From GCA-003244245 sp050699515 (lineage in GTDB: Bacteria > Actinomycetota > Actinomycetes > Mycobacteriales > Pseudonocardiaceae), in NCBI GenBank assembly GCA_050699515.1, contig JBOHFF010000139.1, positions 7,971 through 71,970 on the forward strand: a stretch of DNA of 64,000 bases. Direction: 5' to 3'. The notes beneath the pieces were generated by a model. It was not told the DNA's origin. It did not search any database and worked only from the letters and a program-made list of their open reading frames with translations. Every line of letters begins with the position of its first letter. Within the stretch, counting starts at the first letter, position 1. A program made the translations under genes and the position numbers. Positions 25,264-34,373 of the stretch are shown here, piece by piece.

Positions 25264-26285
25264 CCGTCGATCGCCAATCCGCAGCCAACAACCAACCGCC
25301 ACCGGCCCGTGTCGGGTTCGGTATGGCCTCGCCCGGCCGTGATCCGGCCGGGTCGGGCTCAGGTGGGCAGCCAGGCGACGAGGTCGGCAACGAAGAGCAG
25401 TTGCTACCTTCCGACGCTCGCGTCGATCTCGCCAAGGAACGGGCGGAGACCGGTATCGACGAGGTCTTCGACTCGCTCAACGCCGATCTGGTCGGTCTGG
25501 CCCCGGTCAAGAACCGGATCCGCGAGATCGCCGCGCTGCTGCTGGTCGACCGGGCCCGCGCCCAGTTCGGCCTGTCCACCTCCCGGCCCAACCTGCACAT
25601 GAGCTTCACCGGCAGCCCGGGTACCGGTAAGACCACCGTGGCGATGCGGATGTCGGACATGCTGCACCGCTTGGGCTACCTGCGCCGGGGGCATCTGGTC
25701 TCGGTGACCCGCGACGATCTGGTCGGTCAGTACGTCGGGCACACCGCGCCCAAAACCAAGGAGGTGCTCAAGCGGGCGATGGGCGGCGTGCTGTTCATCG
25801 ACGAGGCCTACTACCTCTACCGCGCGGACAATGAGCGTGATTACGGGCAGGAGTCCATCGAGATCCTGCTGCAGGTGATGGAGAACCAGCGGGAAGACCT
25901 GGTGGTGATCCTGGCCGGCTACAAGGACCGGATCGACTCCTTCTTCGTGTCCAACCCCGGGATGGGCTCCCGAATCGCGCACCACATCGATTTCCCCGAC
26001 TACACGCTCGACGAGTTGGAGGACATCGGCGAGCTCATGATCCACGCCGAGGGATACAGCTTCACTCCCGAGGCAGCGCAGACCTTCCGGGAATACCTAC
26101 AACGTCGCAAGGAGCAGCCGCGCTTCGCCAACGCCCGCAGCGTCCGCAACGCGATCGAACGGGCCCGGCTGCGGCACGCCAGCCGGATGATGGAGACCGA
26201 CCGCCCAGTCAGCAAGGACGAGCTCACCACCCTGTCCACCGAGGACTTCCTCAGCAGTCGCGTCTTCACCGAGCCCACCGACTGA
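25260..26285 (+). CDS. cbbX: Red-type RuBisCO activase CbbX
   Basis: 341 residues. This AAA+ remodelling ATPase removes inhibitory sugar phosphates from red-type RuBisCO by pulling on the large-subunit C terminus. Walker A SFTGSPGTGKTT (about 115-126), pore-loop region RDDLVGQYVGHTAPKT and Walker B GGVLFIDEAYYLYR are present, with the arginine-finger region after SRIAHHIDFPDYT. The N-terminal about 55 residues (Gln/Pro/Gly-rich) are longer than in many CbbX proteins and look disordered. The start ATG overlaps cbbS (ATGA). Confidence 0.95.
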   Translation: MTVDRQSAANNQPPPARVGFGMASPGRDPAGSGSGGQPGDEVGNEEQLLPSDARVDLAKERAETGIDEVFDSLNADLVGLAPVKNRIREIAALLLVDRARAQFGLSTSRPNLHMSFTGSPGTGKTTVAMRMSDMLHRLGYLRRGHLVSVTRDDLVGQYVGHTAPKTKEVLKRAMGGVLFIDEAYYLYRADNERDYGQESIEILLQVMENQREDLVVILAGYKDRIDSFFVSNPGMGSRIAHHIDFPDYTLDELEDIGELMIHAEGYSFTPEAAQTFREYLQRRKEQPRFANARSVRNAIERARLRHASRMMETDRPVSKDELTTLSTEDFLSSRVFTEPTD

Positions 26286-26320
26286 CCCCCACCGCCCTGT
26301 GCCGCCCGAGCTCCCAGCGG

Positions 26321-27157
26321 TCAGCGGCGGGTCGAAGGAGGTGGGACGACGGGACCGCAGTCGCCGTCGGGGGCCTCGTCGAGATCGACGATCACCGGGG
26401 CGTGGTCGCTGGGGGTGCTGCCCTTGCGGGCGGCCCGGTCCACCCAGGCCGCGCACGTCCGAGGGGCGACGTCTGAACCGGCGAGTACCAGGTCGATCCG
26501 CATTCCCAGATCCTGATGGAACATGCCGGCGCGATAGTCCCAGTAGGTGAATATCCGTTCGCCGGGCCACCGTTCCCGCATCACGTCGTGCAGTCCGAGG
26601 GCACGTAGCGCGTCGCGTTCGGGCGGTGTGACGTGCGTGGAGGTGACGTAGGCAGCCGGGTCGTAGACGTCCTCGTCAGCAGGTGCCACGTTCATGTCGC
26701 CGCAGACCAGAGTCACCTCGGGAACCCCGGCGGCGATGGTCGCCCGCAGCGCGGCCATCCAGTCCAGTTTGTAGCCGTAGTGCGGGTCGTCGGGGGTGCG
26801 GCCGTTGGGCACATACACCGAGCTGATCCGCAACCCAGCGCAGGTCGCGGACACCGCTCGAGCTTCCGGCTCCGGGCCTGATCCGATCGGATTGGTGGGC
26901 TCGTCGAGCAACCCGGTGACGACATCGTCCAGGCCGATCCGGGAGGCGATCGCGACCCCGTTCCACCGGCCCTCGCCGTGGTGCGCCACCGTGTACCCGC
27001 GCTCGGCCATCACAGGCCCGACCAGCTCGTCGAAGGCATCAACAGACAATTTGGTCTCCTGCAAGCACACCACATCCGGTCGCCGTTGATCCAACCACGC
27101 CACCAACCGCGGCAACCGGGACCGCACCGAGTTCACATTCCACGTCGCCACCCGCAC
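26321..27157 (-). CDS. xthA: Exonuclease III-type AP endonuclease
   Basis: 278 residues. The sequence is a full ExoIII-family phosphodiesterase: MRVATWNVNSVRSRLPRL, CLQETKL (metal-binding Glu), VYVPNGRT, VCGDMNVAP and the terminal PSDHAPVIVDL (catalytic Asp-His). It acts in base-excision repair, cutting abasic sites. The 5' end overlaps the 3' end of the Nudix-like gene by 25 bases on the same strand, so the mshB-Nudix-xthA genes probably form one operon. Confidence 0.92.
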   Translation of the reverse strand: MRVATWNVNSVRSRLPRLVAWLDQRRPDVVCLQETKLSVDAFDELVGPVMAERGYTVAHHGEGRWNGVAIASRIGLDDVVTGLLDEPTNPIGSGPEPEARAVSATCAGLRISSVYVPNGRTPDDPHYGYKLDWMAALRATIAAGVPEVTLVCGDMNVAPADEDVYDPAAYVTSTHVTPPERDALRALGLHDVMRERWPGERIFTYWDYRAGMFHQDLGMRIDLVLAGSDVAPRTCAAWVDRAARKGSTPSDHAPVIVDLDEAPDGDCGPVVPPPSTRR

Positions 27158-27747
27158 CCCGCCACGCTATCGCGTCCCCCATCGCATTCAGCGGGATAGG
27201 AGGCGAGATGGGCAACACGGGTGCGGCGATGGTGCAGGACGACCTCGCGGAACTGGTGCAGGATGGCGGCGGTGGGGGCGTGCAGCCATTCCCCGTGCAG
27301 CGGCAGCCGGATCACCGGGCGGTCGGATTCCACGCTTGCCACGAACATCGGCTCGACGTCGAGCTCGGCGAAGGGCACCGCGAGGACGTCGGCTGCGGGA
27401 ACCCGGTGGCCGGCCCAGAGCACAACCGGGGTGATCACAAGTCCACGGTGGGTGAGGTAGTCATCGAGCAGCCCGAGTACCGACCCCGACGGGAGGAGGA
27501 TGCCGAGGTTGTCAGCGAGCCGGCCACGGGCCGCGCCGGGTGCTGACTCCCAGCGATCAGTGAATCCACCGGGCAGCGCGAGCTGCCCGACGTTCGTGGA
27601 CAGTGCGTCGATGCGGCGGGTGAGCAGCACCGCCGGGCCGGCAGCTACGACCGTGACGGCCAGGACCGCCCGGGCGGAACCCCAGCGCCTGATGCCGCGC
27701 CGACGCAGGCGCCGCAGCGCAGCTCGGATCTGTTCGGGCGGGCTCAT
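27133..27747 (-). CDS. Nudix-like protein with degenerate Nudix box
   Basis: 204 residues. The N-terminal part reads VVAAGPAVLLTRR followed by VGQLALPGGF, the beginning of a Nudix domain of the CoA/ADP-ribose pyrophosphatase kind. The expected REUxEE helix is replaced by GAARGRLADNLGILLP, so catalysis is doubtful. Starts and stops overlap mshB (ATGA) and xthA, implying cotranscription. An enzymatic role cannot be claimed. Confidence 0.7.
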   Translation of the reverse strand: MSPPEQIRAALRRLRRRGIRRWGSARAVLAVTVVAAGPAVLLTRRIDALSTNVGQLALPGGFTDRWESAPGAARGRLADNLGILLPSGSVLGLLDDYLTHRGLVITPVVLWAGHRVPAADVLAVPFAELDVEPMFVASVESDRPVIRLPLHGEWLHAPTAAILHQFREVVLHHRRTRVAHLASYPAECDGGRDSVAGCGWRRGM

Positions 27748-28595
27748 CGGGCACCTCCCAGCCCGGCGAACAGATCGTCTTCCCAGCCGTGTGGTCCCGA
27801 GCCCGGGCCCCGCTCACCGCGGACCAGCACGTAGTGCTCCAACGCGAACTCGGGGATCTTCGCGAAGGTGGCGAGTATCCCGTTCTCCAGATCTACCTGA
27901 CTGCGGTGCGCGCGCAGCGCGGCGACCTTGGCGCTCAGGTACTCCCGCCCGTCCAGCACAGCGGTGATCTCCTCGTCGGGCAGCGAGTGGGGTATGACGT
28001 CGGAAGAGGACAGCATCCCGGTCGCCAACGCGGCCTGAATCAGCCGGCGCGGCAACGTCATCCAGTAGACCTTCGCCACCTGCCACGGCGCGCCCAGCTC
28101 CGGTGCGAAATCAGGGTCGGCGGCGGGATCCAGCGCAGCCATCGTGACCCGGTTGGCCTGGATATGATCGGGATGCCCGTACCCGCCGCCGGCGTCGTAG
28201 GTCACCACCACCTGCGGGCGCTCGGCGCGCAGGATCTCCACCAGCGCCGGGACCGTGTCAGCCAGGTCCGCGCCGGCGAAGGAGCCGGGATGCCCGTTAG
28301 CGGGGATCCCGCTGTCCCGCCAGCGGCCGCGCCCACCCAGCCAATGGTGCCGCGCGGTACCCAGCACGCCCAGCGCCTCGGCCAGCTCGGCCTCCCGGCG
28401 AAGGGCCAGCCCGTCGGGGCCGCTGTCGCGCAGCCCGGCCAGTTCGGGCGCGACAATCTCGCCGACCTCGCCACGGGTGCACGTCACCAACACCACTGTC
28501 GCTCCCCGCCGGGCGTAGCAGATCATGGTGGCGCCGGTCATGGATGACTCATCGTCGGGGTGGGCGTGTACCAGCAACAACCGACGGTCATCCAT
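27744..28595 (-). CDS. mshB: Mycothiol biosynthesis deacetylase (MshB type)
   Basis: 283 residues. This LmbE/PIG-L family zinc deacetylase opens with LLLVHAHPDDESSMTGATM, where HPDDE binds zinc, and later carries YGHPDHIQANRVT. MshB removes the acetyl group from GlcNAc-inositol in mycothiol synthesis; the mycothiol-S-conjugate amidase Mca is a close paralogue, but the length and CTRGEVGEIVAPELAGL segment fit MshB slightly better. ATGA overlap links it to the Nudix-like gene. Confidence 0.85.
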   Translation of the reverse strand: MDDRRLLLVHAHPDDESSMTGATMICYARRGATVVLVTCTRGEVGEIVAPELAGLRDSGPDGLALRREAELAEALGVLGTARHHWLGGRGRWRDSGIPANGHPGSFAGADLADTVPALVEILRAERPQVVVTYDAGGGYGHPDHIQANRVTMAALDPAADPDFAPELGAPWQVAKVYWMTLPRRLIQAALATGMLSSSDVIPHSLPDEEITAVLDGREYLSAKVAALRAHRSQVDLENGILATFAKIPEFALEHYVLVRGERGPGSGPHGWEDDLFAGLGGAR

Positions 28596-28840
28596 CCGAT
28601 CACCCGTCCTTCCCCGCCGGTCTCCACAATCTCACGACAGCCAGTCGCGGACGATTGTGCACCCGGACAGGCGAGCCGTGCGCGACACCACCACTGATGC
28701 GGCACTAGCCCACTCGGGGGACGCCCACGCTGGGCGTTCCACCTCGGCGAAGCCCTGTAACAACGCGGTCCTGCCCACTGTGCCGGGTCCGTGCACGCGT
28801 CCGCTGGGACAACGCCGATGATCCCCTCGAGCCTAGATAC

Positions 28841-28884
28841 GCGAAAGCCCCGATAGAGGCAGCGATATCGGGGTTTTCGCTTTG
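28841..28884. terminator. Intrinsic terminator
   Basis: GCGAAAGCCCCGAT (28841-28854) pairs with ATCGGGGTTTTCGC (28867-28880) with one G-T pair and a 12-base loop, then TTTG. It stands between two minus-strand genes and downstream of the small secreted protein gene, which it probably terminates. The remainder of 28596-28939 shows nothing recognisable. Confidence 0.75.
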
Positions 28885-28939
28885 TTGATGCATTATCCCC
28901 GCTAGCCTTGATCGTTCACGGGGGGCTAGTGGGATATGA

Positions 28940-29236
28940 TCACCGATAGCCCCAGTGGTCCCCATGGCAGCGCCGGTCGCCGTGGTAATGCCAGTCGCCG
29001 TGGTAATGCCAGCCATCGCAGTAGTCCCAGCGGTCCCCATGACAGCGCCAGTCACCGTGGTAGCGCCAGCCATCGCAGTAGTCCCAGCGGTCCACCGGGT
29101 AGCTGGAGCTGATCGCAGCCGCCTGCGGAGCCGGGGTGGGCGTGCTGGCCGACGCAGAGCCCACACCGAGAGCAAGAGCGCCAGCGGCACAGATCGCCAG
29201 GACACTCCCGCGAAGTGCTGTCCGGCCTGGATGCAT
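28940..29236 (-). CDS. Small secreted Cys/His/Trp/Tyr-rich repeat protein
   Basis: 98 residues; ATG after GAGGAGG. A signal peptide is evident: positively charged start, hydrophobic ALRGSVLAICAAGALALGVG and an AxA-type site around residues 28-31. The mature part (about 60 residues) consists of imperfect repeats built on RWDYCDGWxYHGDW and CHGD units, giving four cysteines, many histidines and a regular W/Y-x-x-D pattern. Such composition suggests metal binding or redox-crosslinked beta structure, but I recognise no named family. It is followed by a strong terminator. Confidence 0.75.
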   Translation of the reverse strand: MHPGRTALRGSVLAICAAGALALGVGSASASTPTPAPQAAAISSSYPVDRWDYCDGWRYHGDWRCHGDRWDYCDGWHYHGDWHYHGDRRCHGDHWGYR

Positions 29237-29871
29237 AGTGAAACCTCCTCGATCGAGAGACCATCTTTTTTCCGAGGCGCAGCGCAGGTCGGGCCTACGC
29301 CGGAGCTCTCGGTACGGTCTGTCGTCATCCGAGCGCGGAGCGTTACAGGCGGCGGCCCCGTCCGCCGTGGATGACCGTTGTGGGGAACCGGTCGAGCGCC
29401 GCCAGCTCCTCCAGACCGGGAATACCGGCGGTCGAAGTCCGGCACATGCACGGACCCTGTCTCAGGACATGACCTCCGATCCAATGGATTCTTCATGATT
29501 CCATCCGTGAGGGATGCCGCGGGACACAGCGCGAAGCCCGGCATGCCGTCGGTGGTGTTCTCGCTGCGCTAGGCCGGCGGCTCAACCATCTGTGCGATAT
29601 CACCCGAAGCGAGCAAAACCGCACAGCTCGAGATGGCTCGGGAACGCGACGCGGCGGGAGAGTTCGTACGTCGGTCACCGTCGAGACCCCCTTACCCGAG
29701 CCGATATTGGAGGTTGCTGGACGGATGCCTCAACGGGACTGACCTGCACAGGCGGCGACGAAGGAGTCCTCATTGTGAAGTTGTTCAGGTAGTCTGCGGT
29801 TCGGAAAGACAGATCCTGGCGATGGGACGTTGTCCCGCATGATCGTGATCGTGCCGAGAGAGGTTGTTGAA
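29237..29871. other. Region without a recognisable gene
   Basis: Several short overlapping frames occur but none has family similarity, consistent coding character or a ribosome site. It contains the promoter of the small secreted protein at its left end. The right end lies just upstream of the DDAH-like gene. Confidence 0.5.
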
Positions 29872-30738
29872 GTGATGTTGGCGGACGGAATGTGTGTGCA
29901 AGCGGAGTGGGACCGGCTTGCGGTAGTGGCCATGGTCCGTCCCGAGTTCTTTACCTTGACCGAGCCGATCAACCACACACAACGACGTTTCTACGGTACG
30001 GCCAACCATCCATCGACCATGGCGATCATCAAACAGCATGATCGTATTTTGAATCTGTTTGTCACGCAGGGTATCCGGGTCGTTGAAATTTCCCCCGCGT
30101 CGAACCTGCCGTTTCAGTTCAATGTCCGCGACGCGGCCGTGGTGATTGGTTCACGACTGGTATTGTCTCGCATGGCCCGCGTGGTGCGCAGCCGCGAGCC
30201 GGACCTGCTAGCCGCCGCGCTCGGCCTCCAATCGGTACTGGCTATCCCGGCGGGCAGGCTCGAAGGTGGCGACGTCATAGTGACACCATCGGAGGTGTTC
30301 GTCGGTCTCAGCGATCGGACAGATGAGGCCGGCTATGCGGGTTTGAGCGGACTCTTGACGGGAAACCGGACGGTGACACCCATCCGACTCAAGAACAGTG
30401 CCCTACATCTGGACGTGGCCTTGAACTTGCTCGGCCAACGCCTGGGTCTGATCCACCGCCCATCAATCATTGGAGACCTGCCATCGTCGTTGAATGGTGT
30501 GGAATGGATCGAGGTCACCGATGAGGAGTTCGCGGAGCAAGCGGTCAACGTGCTGGTGCTGGATCCAGGTACGGTGATGTTGGATGCCCGGCACGAACGC
30601 CTACGAACAACCCTGGAAGCTAAAGGTCTGCGGTGCATTCCAGTCAAGCTGGACGAGATCACCAAGGCGGGCGGCGGCATTCGGTGCATGACCCTTCCGT
30701 TAGCTCGAATACACACGCCAGGGTTCTTGTGCTGCTGA
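29872..30738 (+). CDS. Guanidino-group modifying enzyme (DDAH / amidinotransferase fold)
   Basis: About 288 residues from GTG 29872 (AGAGAGG eight bases upstream); the frame is open from TTG 29830, so the exact start is uncertain. Motifs of the pentein fold are visible: RPEFFTLTEPIN, FNVRDAAVVIG, RLEGGDVIV (substrate-binding E-x-G-D), LHLDVALNLLG with the catalytic His, and GGIRCMTLPL with the catalytic Cys. It resembles dimethylarginine dimethylaminohydrolase and arginine deiminase relatives. The substrate is probably a substituted arginine or guanidine. No partner gene is adjacent. Confidence 0.75.
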   Translation: MMLADGMCVQAEWDRLAVVAMVRPEFFTLTEPINHTQRRFYGTANHPSTMAIIKQHDRILNLFVTQGIRVVEISPASNLPFQFNVRDAAVVIGSRLVLSRMARVVRSREPDLLAAALGLQSVLAIPAGRLEGGDVIVTPSEVFVGLSDRTDEAGYAGLSGLLTGNRTVTPIRLKNSALHLDVALNLLGQRLGLIHRPSIIGDLPSSLNGVEWIEVTDEEFAEQAVNVLVLDPGTVMLDARHERLRTTLEAKGLRCIPVKLDEITKAGGGIRCMTLPLARIHTPGFLCC

Positions 30739-31109
30739 CACTGCAAGACCCTGTTGCGACCACCGATAACGAGCCCACGCAGAGCAGAGCAAACAGTCAG
30801 CCGTAACATGCGCGCATTCCATGTGGCCGAACTGACACTCGCAGCCGTTCCGGACCGCTCAGCATCACTCCTGCCCTGAGCGTTGGATAGCTACGCGCCC
30901 ACTGGAGCGAACCACACTGATGCGGGCAGGCGCGTCGGTTGCCGATAGGAAGACCAGGAATCTGAGCACGTCCGCAGATCGGCCAAGACCGCCGGATAGG
31001 CGTGATCCCCCGCCCGTAGACGGGTTCGTTCAGTGAGCTCGGGTGCCAGGAAAATTTCCCTGGCTGCTCTCCCCGGGAGATCGACCAGGGGTGAGTAGCC
31101 CTGATGACG
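30739..31109. other. Region without a recognisable gene, next to IS relic
   Basis: The minus strand has an open frame with a plausible-looking C-terminal sequence (REIFLAPELTERTRLRAGDH..., ending near 30892), but it has no identifiable start and is probably a remnant disrupted by the neighbouring element. Confidence 0.35.
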
Positions 31110-31617
31110 ATGCGGAACACCGGATGAATCAGGGTGATGCGTATCGCGCAGAACTGGTGGGCCCCGGCGAGTGTGCGCAGGCATCCGGACACTTTCTGCC
31201 GGAATTTGATCATGCGGATGTCGCGTTCGGACCCGTTGTTGTCTGCGGGTATTCGCCAGTGGGTGGTGAACCGGAAGTAGTCAGCTTGGCGGTCGAGCAG
31301 CCTGCGGGCAAGCGCGTGGTGTTTTTTCATCATGTTGCTGGTCGGGGCGGCGGTGGCTGTGACACCGATCTGCGCGACCGAGCGGTAGAGCTGGACCTAT
31401 GTGGTCAGGGCATCGGGGTCGAGGGCGTCGGTGCTGGTGGCGATCGCCTCGGCGACCAGCTTTTGCATGGCGACGAGCGCGTCCGCGGCCTGGGTGGCCC
31501 AGCACCAACCGGCATCCAGCTCGGCAGCGTCGGCGACAGCCGGCAGCTCGCGCTGGGCGTGGGCGCAGCAGAGTTGATGGTCGACGTCGGCAGCAGCCGT
31601 GCGCTTCTTCGACAGGA
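31110..31617 (-). mobile_element. IS66-family transposase remnant
   Basis: The minus strand encodes HQLCCAHAQRELPAV, WCWATQAADALVAMQKLV and then, after an in-frame TAG (about 31400), HHALARRLLDRQADYFRF, HWRIPADNNGSERDIRMIKF and RQKVSGCLRTLAGAHQFCAIR. These are hallmark IS66-type transposase segments. Homology stops abruptly after CAIR, the N-terminal half is missing, and no terminal inverted repeats or accessory ORFs are seen. It is a dead fragment marking past insertion in this accessory region. Confidence 0.8.
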
Positions 31618-32153
31618 ACTACCCCACGCACAGGTGGCGAGATCAATTAGCCACGCCGAAGACCTGATCAGTCACCATACGCGTATCCCCTGGTGGTTTG
31701 GGTATGAGTATCGAGCTCGCATCGTGACGACAGCTAGCAGAGCTGGGACAAGCATGTCGCGCGAAGCGCTCTCTTGCACACGCAGCGTCATGAAATGGGA
31801 CCTCCGGGGTCTCACGCTCGGTAGCAGCATCGTCAAGGTGGAGCGGGGGGCCGGTGCCGGCTGCCGCCCATTCAATGAGCGTCACCCGATGGATCACCTA
31901 CGCCAGAAACCCGCGTACACTCATACGAGAGCGTGACAATGGGAGGCAACCAATGGTTTCACACCTGCACCAAGCAGGTATCGGCGAGACAGACCACGCC
32001 GATGTGCAGGGGCCTGCTGCGGCCAGTGCAGCACGACTTGGAGCAATACGGTTTTACGAACTAGTGGGGCACTGTCGATGCATCTGGATTCTGTCCAGCT
32101 GGCATCGACATGCAATCACACCGCCGAACTCGCTGACAGAGAAGCAGGGAATT
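31618..32153. other. Region without a recognisable gene
   Basis: Short frames on both strands show no recognised domain. The frame of the following membrane gene is open through part of this stretch, but the sequence upstream of 32154 does not look like protein of the same gene. Confidence 0.4.
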
Positions 32154-33170
32154 GTGACTGAGAACCTCCGAAACCAACGCGCAATGAACACAAAAGTTGT
32201 TCGCAAAATCGTCACTACAATCGTATTCGGCGGGCTGGGATACCTCATCACCAACCTGCTGAGCAATGATAGCCAGGGCATTAGCGGTCAGATCCTGGGC
32301 ATAACAATTAGCGTTATTATTGGCGGGGTCACGCTGATTGTCCAGTATATGATTGATTTCGAGCATCGACTGGAAGGTCTCGAAAAGAAGCAAGCTCACC
32401 ACTTGGAAGGGCTCGAAAAGAAGCAAGACCACCACTCCGATGAGATACGATTGCAGATCGAAAATGCGTTTGCGAAGATGAGCGATGCGACCGAGCTCTT
32501 CCGGGCCGTGGAGAAGCCAAACCCGCAAACCCTCGAGGCCATGCAGTTATTGCGACAGGCAACCCGCATCGCACCCGGTACGGCGCCGTTGGTTTCCTCA
32601 TTCGCGCACTCGCAAATCAAACAAATGGCCGAGCTAATGAGCGAACTCAGCGAAGGGGTTGCAATCTCTTACGACGGCGAGGACCGCGACTGGATGCTGG
32701 GACTAACGACGCAAGCCCAAGAAACTATCGATGCCACTAGTCTGAGCACTGTTGACGCCGGCGTTAACAGCTTTGAGGGCGGGTTGTGGACAAGCGACCT
32801 CGGGCAACGTTACCTCGATCTGCAGCGACTCGCCGTGGAACAGCGAAACGTCCAGATCCGGCGAGTTTTCATCATCCTCGACGGCCATGGCCAGGCCAGC
32901 GATGAGGCGTTCCAGCGCATCTATCTTCGACATCAAAAACAAGGAATTAAAACTAGAGTGCTGGAACAATCGCAAATTGGCGAAGAATTCAAACCTCTCC
33001 TGCATGATTTTGTCGTCTTCGATGAAGTCGTCAGCTATGAGGTGACTCCAGCTTCACTCAAGAACGAACCGTCAATCATCAATACCCAATTGATACTCAA
33101 GCCCGAAAAAGTGAGAGGCAGGATGGAAATATTCGAGCGCCTTTGGGAATCCGCCCGAGAGATCCTGTGA
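32154..33170 (+). CDS. Membrane-anchored coiled-coil protein of unknown function
   Basis: About 338 residues from GTG 32154; ATG 32184 is an alternative. Two hydrophobic segments lie near the N terminus (IVTTIVFGGLGYLITNLL and ILGITISVIIGGVTLIVQYM). A coiled coil with a tandem repeat (LEGLEKKQAHH, LEGLEKKQDHH) and a soluble C-terminal domain follow, with RRVFIILDGHG...GIKTRVLEQ...LLHDFVVFDEVV. That last pattern resembles the alpha/beta C-terminal domain seen in some PLD-like or ligand-sensing proteins, but without an HKD motif. Base composition is more AT-rich than the core. It is upstream of and codirectional with the five-gene SCO2525-SCO2521-type cassette and could be a membrane component of it, which is inference. 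Confidence 0.65.
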   Translation: MTENLRNQRAMNTKVVRKIVTTIVFGGLGYLITNLLSNDSQGISGQILGITISVIIGGVTLIVQYMIDFEHRLEGLEKKQAHHLEGLEKKQDHHSDEIRLQIENAFAKMSDATELFRAVEKPNPQTLEAMQLLRQATRIAPGTAPLVSSFAHSQIKQMAELMSELSEGVAISYDGEDRDWMLGLTTQAQETIDATSLSTVDAGVNSFEGGLWTSDLGQRYLDLQRLAVEQRNVQIRRVFIILDGHGQASDEAFQRIYLRHQKQGIKTRVLEQSQIGEEFKPLLHDFVVFDEVVSYEVTPASLKNEPSIINTQLILKPEKVRGRMEIFERLWESAREIL

Positions 33171-33536
33171 CAAGTTAGCGAATTACGATGACCTCCAAAA
33201 AAGCCATCGACCACGGCGACATCGACGACCGGTCGGGGAGGTCCGGGCCAAGCCGTGACCCTCGTCGAGGACGCCGGTCAAGGGAGGTGACGTTGGTCAC
33301 CATCATCACACACGACGAGTGGGCATGCGACCCCACTCCCCGCGCTGGTCAGGCGCTGCCTCGACGCCAAGCCGATCAAGTCCAGCCCCCTCCCGCGGCC
33401 GGACACGAGGCGGCGGCGTAGGATGCCGCCCGGCAAGAGCTCAAGCCAGCATAAAACTCGCTCAAGTCTTGTGCGTGAGATAAGATATGCTTGACTCGGG
33501 ATCAGATAAATAACTCCTTTTTGAGAGGAACCTGGT
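33171..33536. other. Region without a convincing gene
   Basis: A 77-codon plus-strand frame at 33188-33421 is low-complexity (Arg/Gly/Pro) with no family likeness. The last part, rich in A/T, is probably the promoter of the methyltransferase gene, which has a GAGAGGAA ribosome site. Confidence 0.4.
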
Positions 33537-34373
33537 ATGGCACCGCGGCGGCCATCTCGCAGCGCACCGTCGGCAGCCGATGACGGTGCCCAGCCCAGAG
33601 TCTTGGACCTGCGTCCCCAAGCCGAACGCGTCGAGCAAAACAGTGACTTCCCGCAAAACAGCGACTTCCCTTGGGACGAATTCGATTCCCGCTGGTACTA
33701 CGATCACAACTACAGGTCAATACGCGACGACGACCGCGAAATCGTCGAGAAGGTCCGTGATTTCTTTGCATCACTTGACCTATCGAGACATAGACAGGGT
33801 GTCGACGTCGGCTCAGGCACGAATCTTTATCCAGCGCTGACTATGCTGCCATTCTGCGACAAGATCACATTTTGCGAATATTCGAGCTCCAATATCTCTT
33901 GGCTGAAAAAGGAAGTCCTGTCTTACTCGTCCTCCTGGGACGACTTCTGGACACTGTTAAGGGAAAATCGGCTGTACGATTCGATTGATGCTCCGCGAAA
34001 ATTGCTGGCTGCTGAGGCGCATATCGAGCAAGGTAGCATCTTTAACCTACCCAGGCTCACCTGGGACATCGGTACAATGTTCTTCACCGCAGAGTCGATC
34101 TCTGCCGATCTGGCAGAATTTCAAGTGGCGGTAGCTAATTTCGTTGGATCATTGCGACCTGGAGCACCATTCGCAGCCGCCTTCATGGAGAATTCTGAAG
34201 GATATAGCGTAGGCCTACGCAAGTTCCCGGCAGTCGCCATCACAGCAGATGACATTGAATCCTGCCTCCTGGGTGACACGAAAGATCTTTCGATCCATCG
34301 GATAGGCCTTACCAATAAGCCTTTACGCGCGGGTTATGGTGGCATGGTTTTGACCACCGGGAAGGTAGCGTAA
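33537..34373 (+). CDS. SAM-dependent methyltransferase, SCO2525-type
   Basis: 278 residues; ATG after GAGAGGAA. The N terminus (about 45 residues) is low-complexity and carries a tandem QNSDFPQNSDFP. The enzyme part starts WDEFDSRWYYDHNYRSIRDDD, followed by SAM motif GVDVGSGTNLYPALTMLPF and CEYSSSNISWLKKEV, the pattern of the NNMT/PNMT-like actinobacterial group named after S. coelicolor SCO2525. The substrate is unknown. It is codirectional with and upstream of the four SCO2524-SCO2521-type genes, the order expected for this conserved cassette, but a 600-base gap separates it from them. Confidence 0.8.
   Translation: MAPRRPSRSAPSAADDGAQPRVLDLRPQAERVEQNSDFPQNSDFPWDEFDSRWYYDHNYRSIRDDDREIVEKVRDFFASLDLSRHRQGVDVGSGTNLYPALTMLPFCDKITFCEYSSSNISWLKKEVLSYSSSWDDFWTLLRENRLYDSIDAPRKLLAAEAHIEQGSIFNLPRLTWDIGTMFFTAESISADLAEFQVAVANFVGSLRPGAPFAAAFMENSEGYSVGLRKFPAVAITADDIESCLLGDTKDLSIHRIGLTNKPLRAGYGGMVLTTGKVA

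Noticed and set aside
28705..29544. Minus-strand frame of 279 codons
   Set aside because: Overlaps the secreted repeat protein in another frame; its Ala/Thr/Gly repeats are a frame-shifted reading of that gene.
32341..32430. Short tandem repeat considered as CRISPR-like
   Set aside because: It is an in-frame duplication encoding the coiled-coil unit LEGLEKKQ, with no spacers.
33188..33421. Plus-strand 77-codon frame
   Set aside because: Low-complexity sequence without family similarity; insufficient support.
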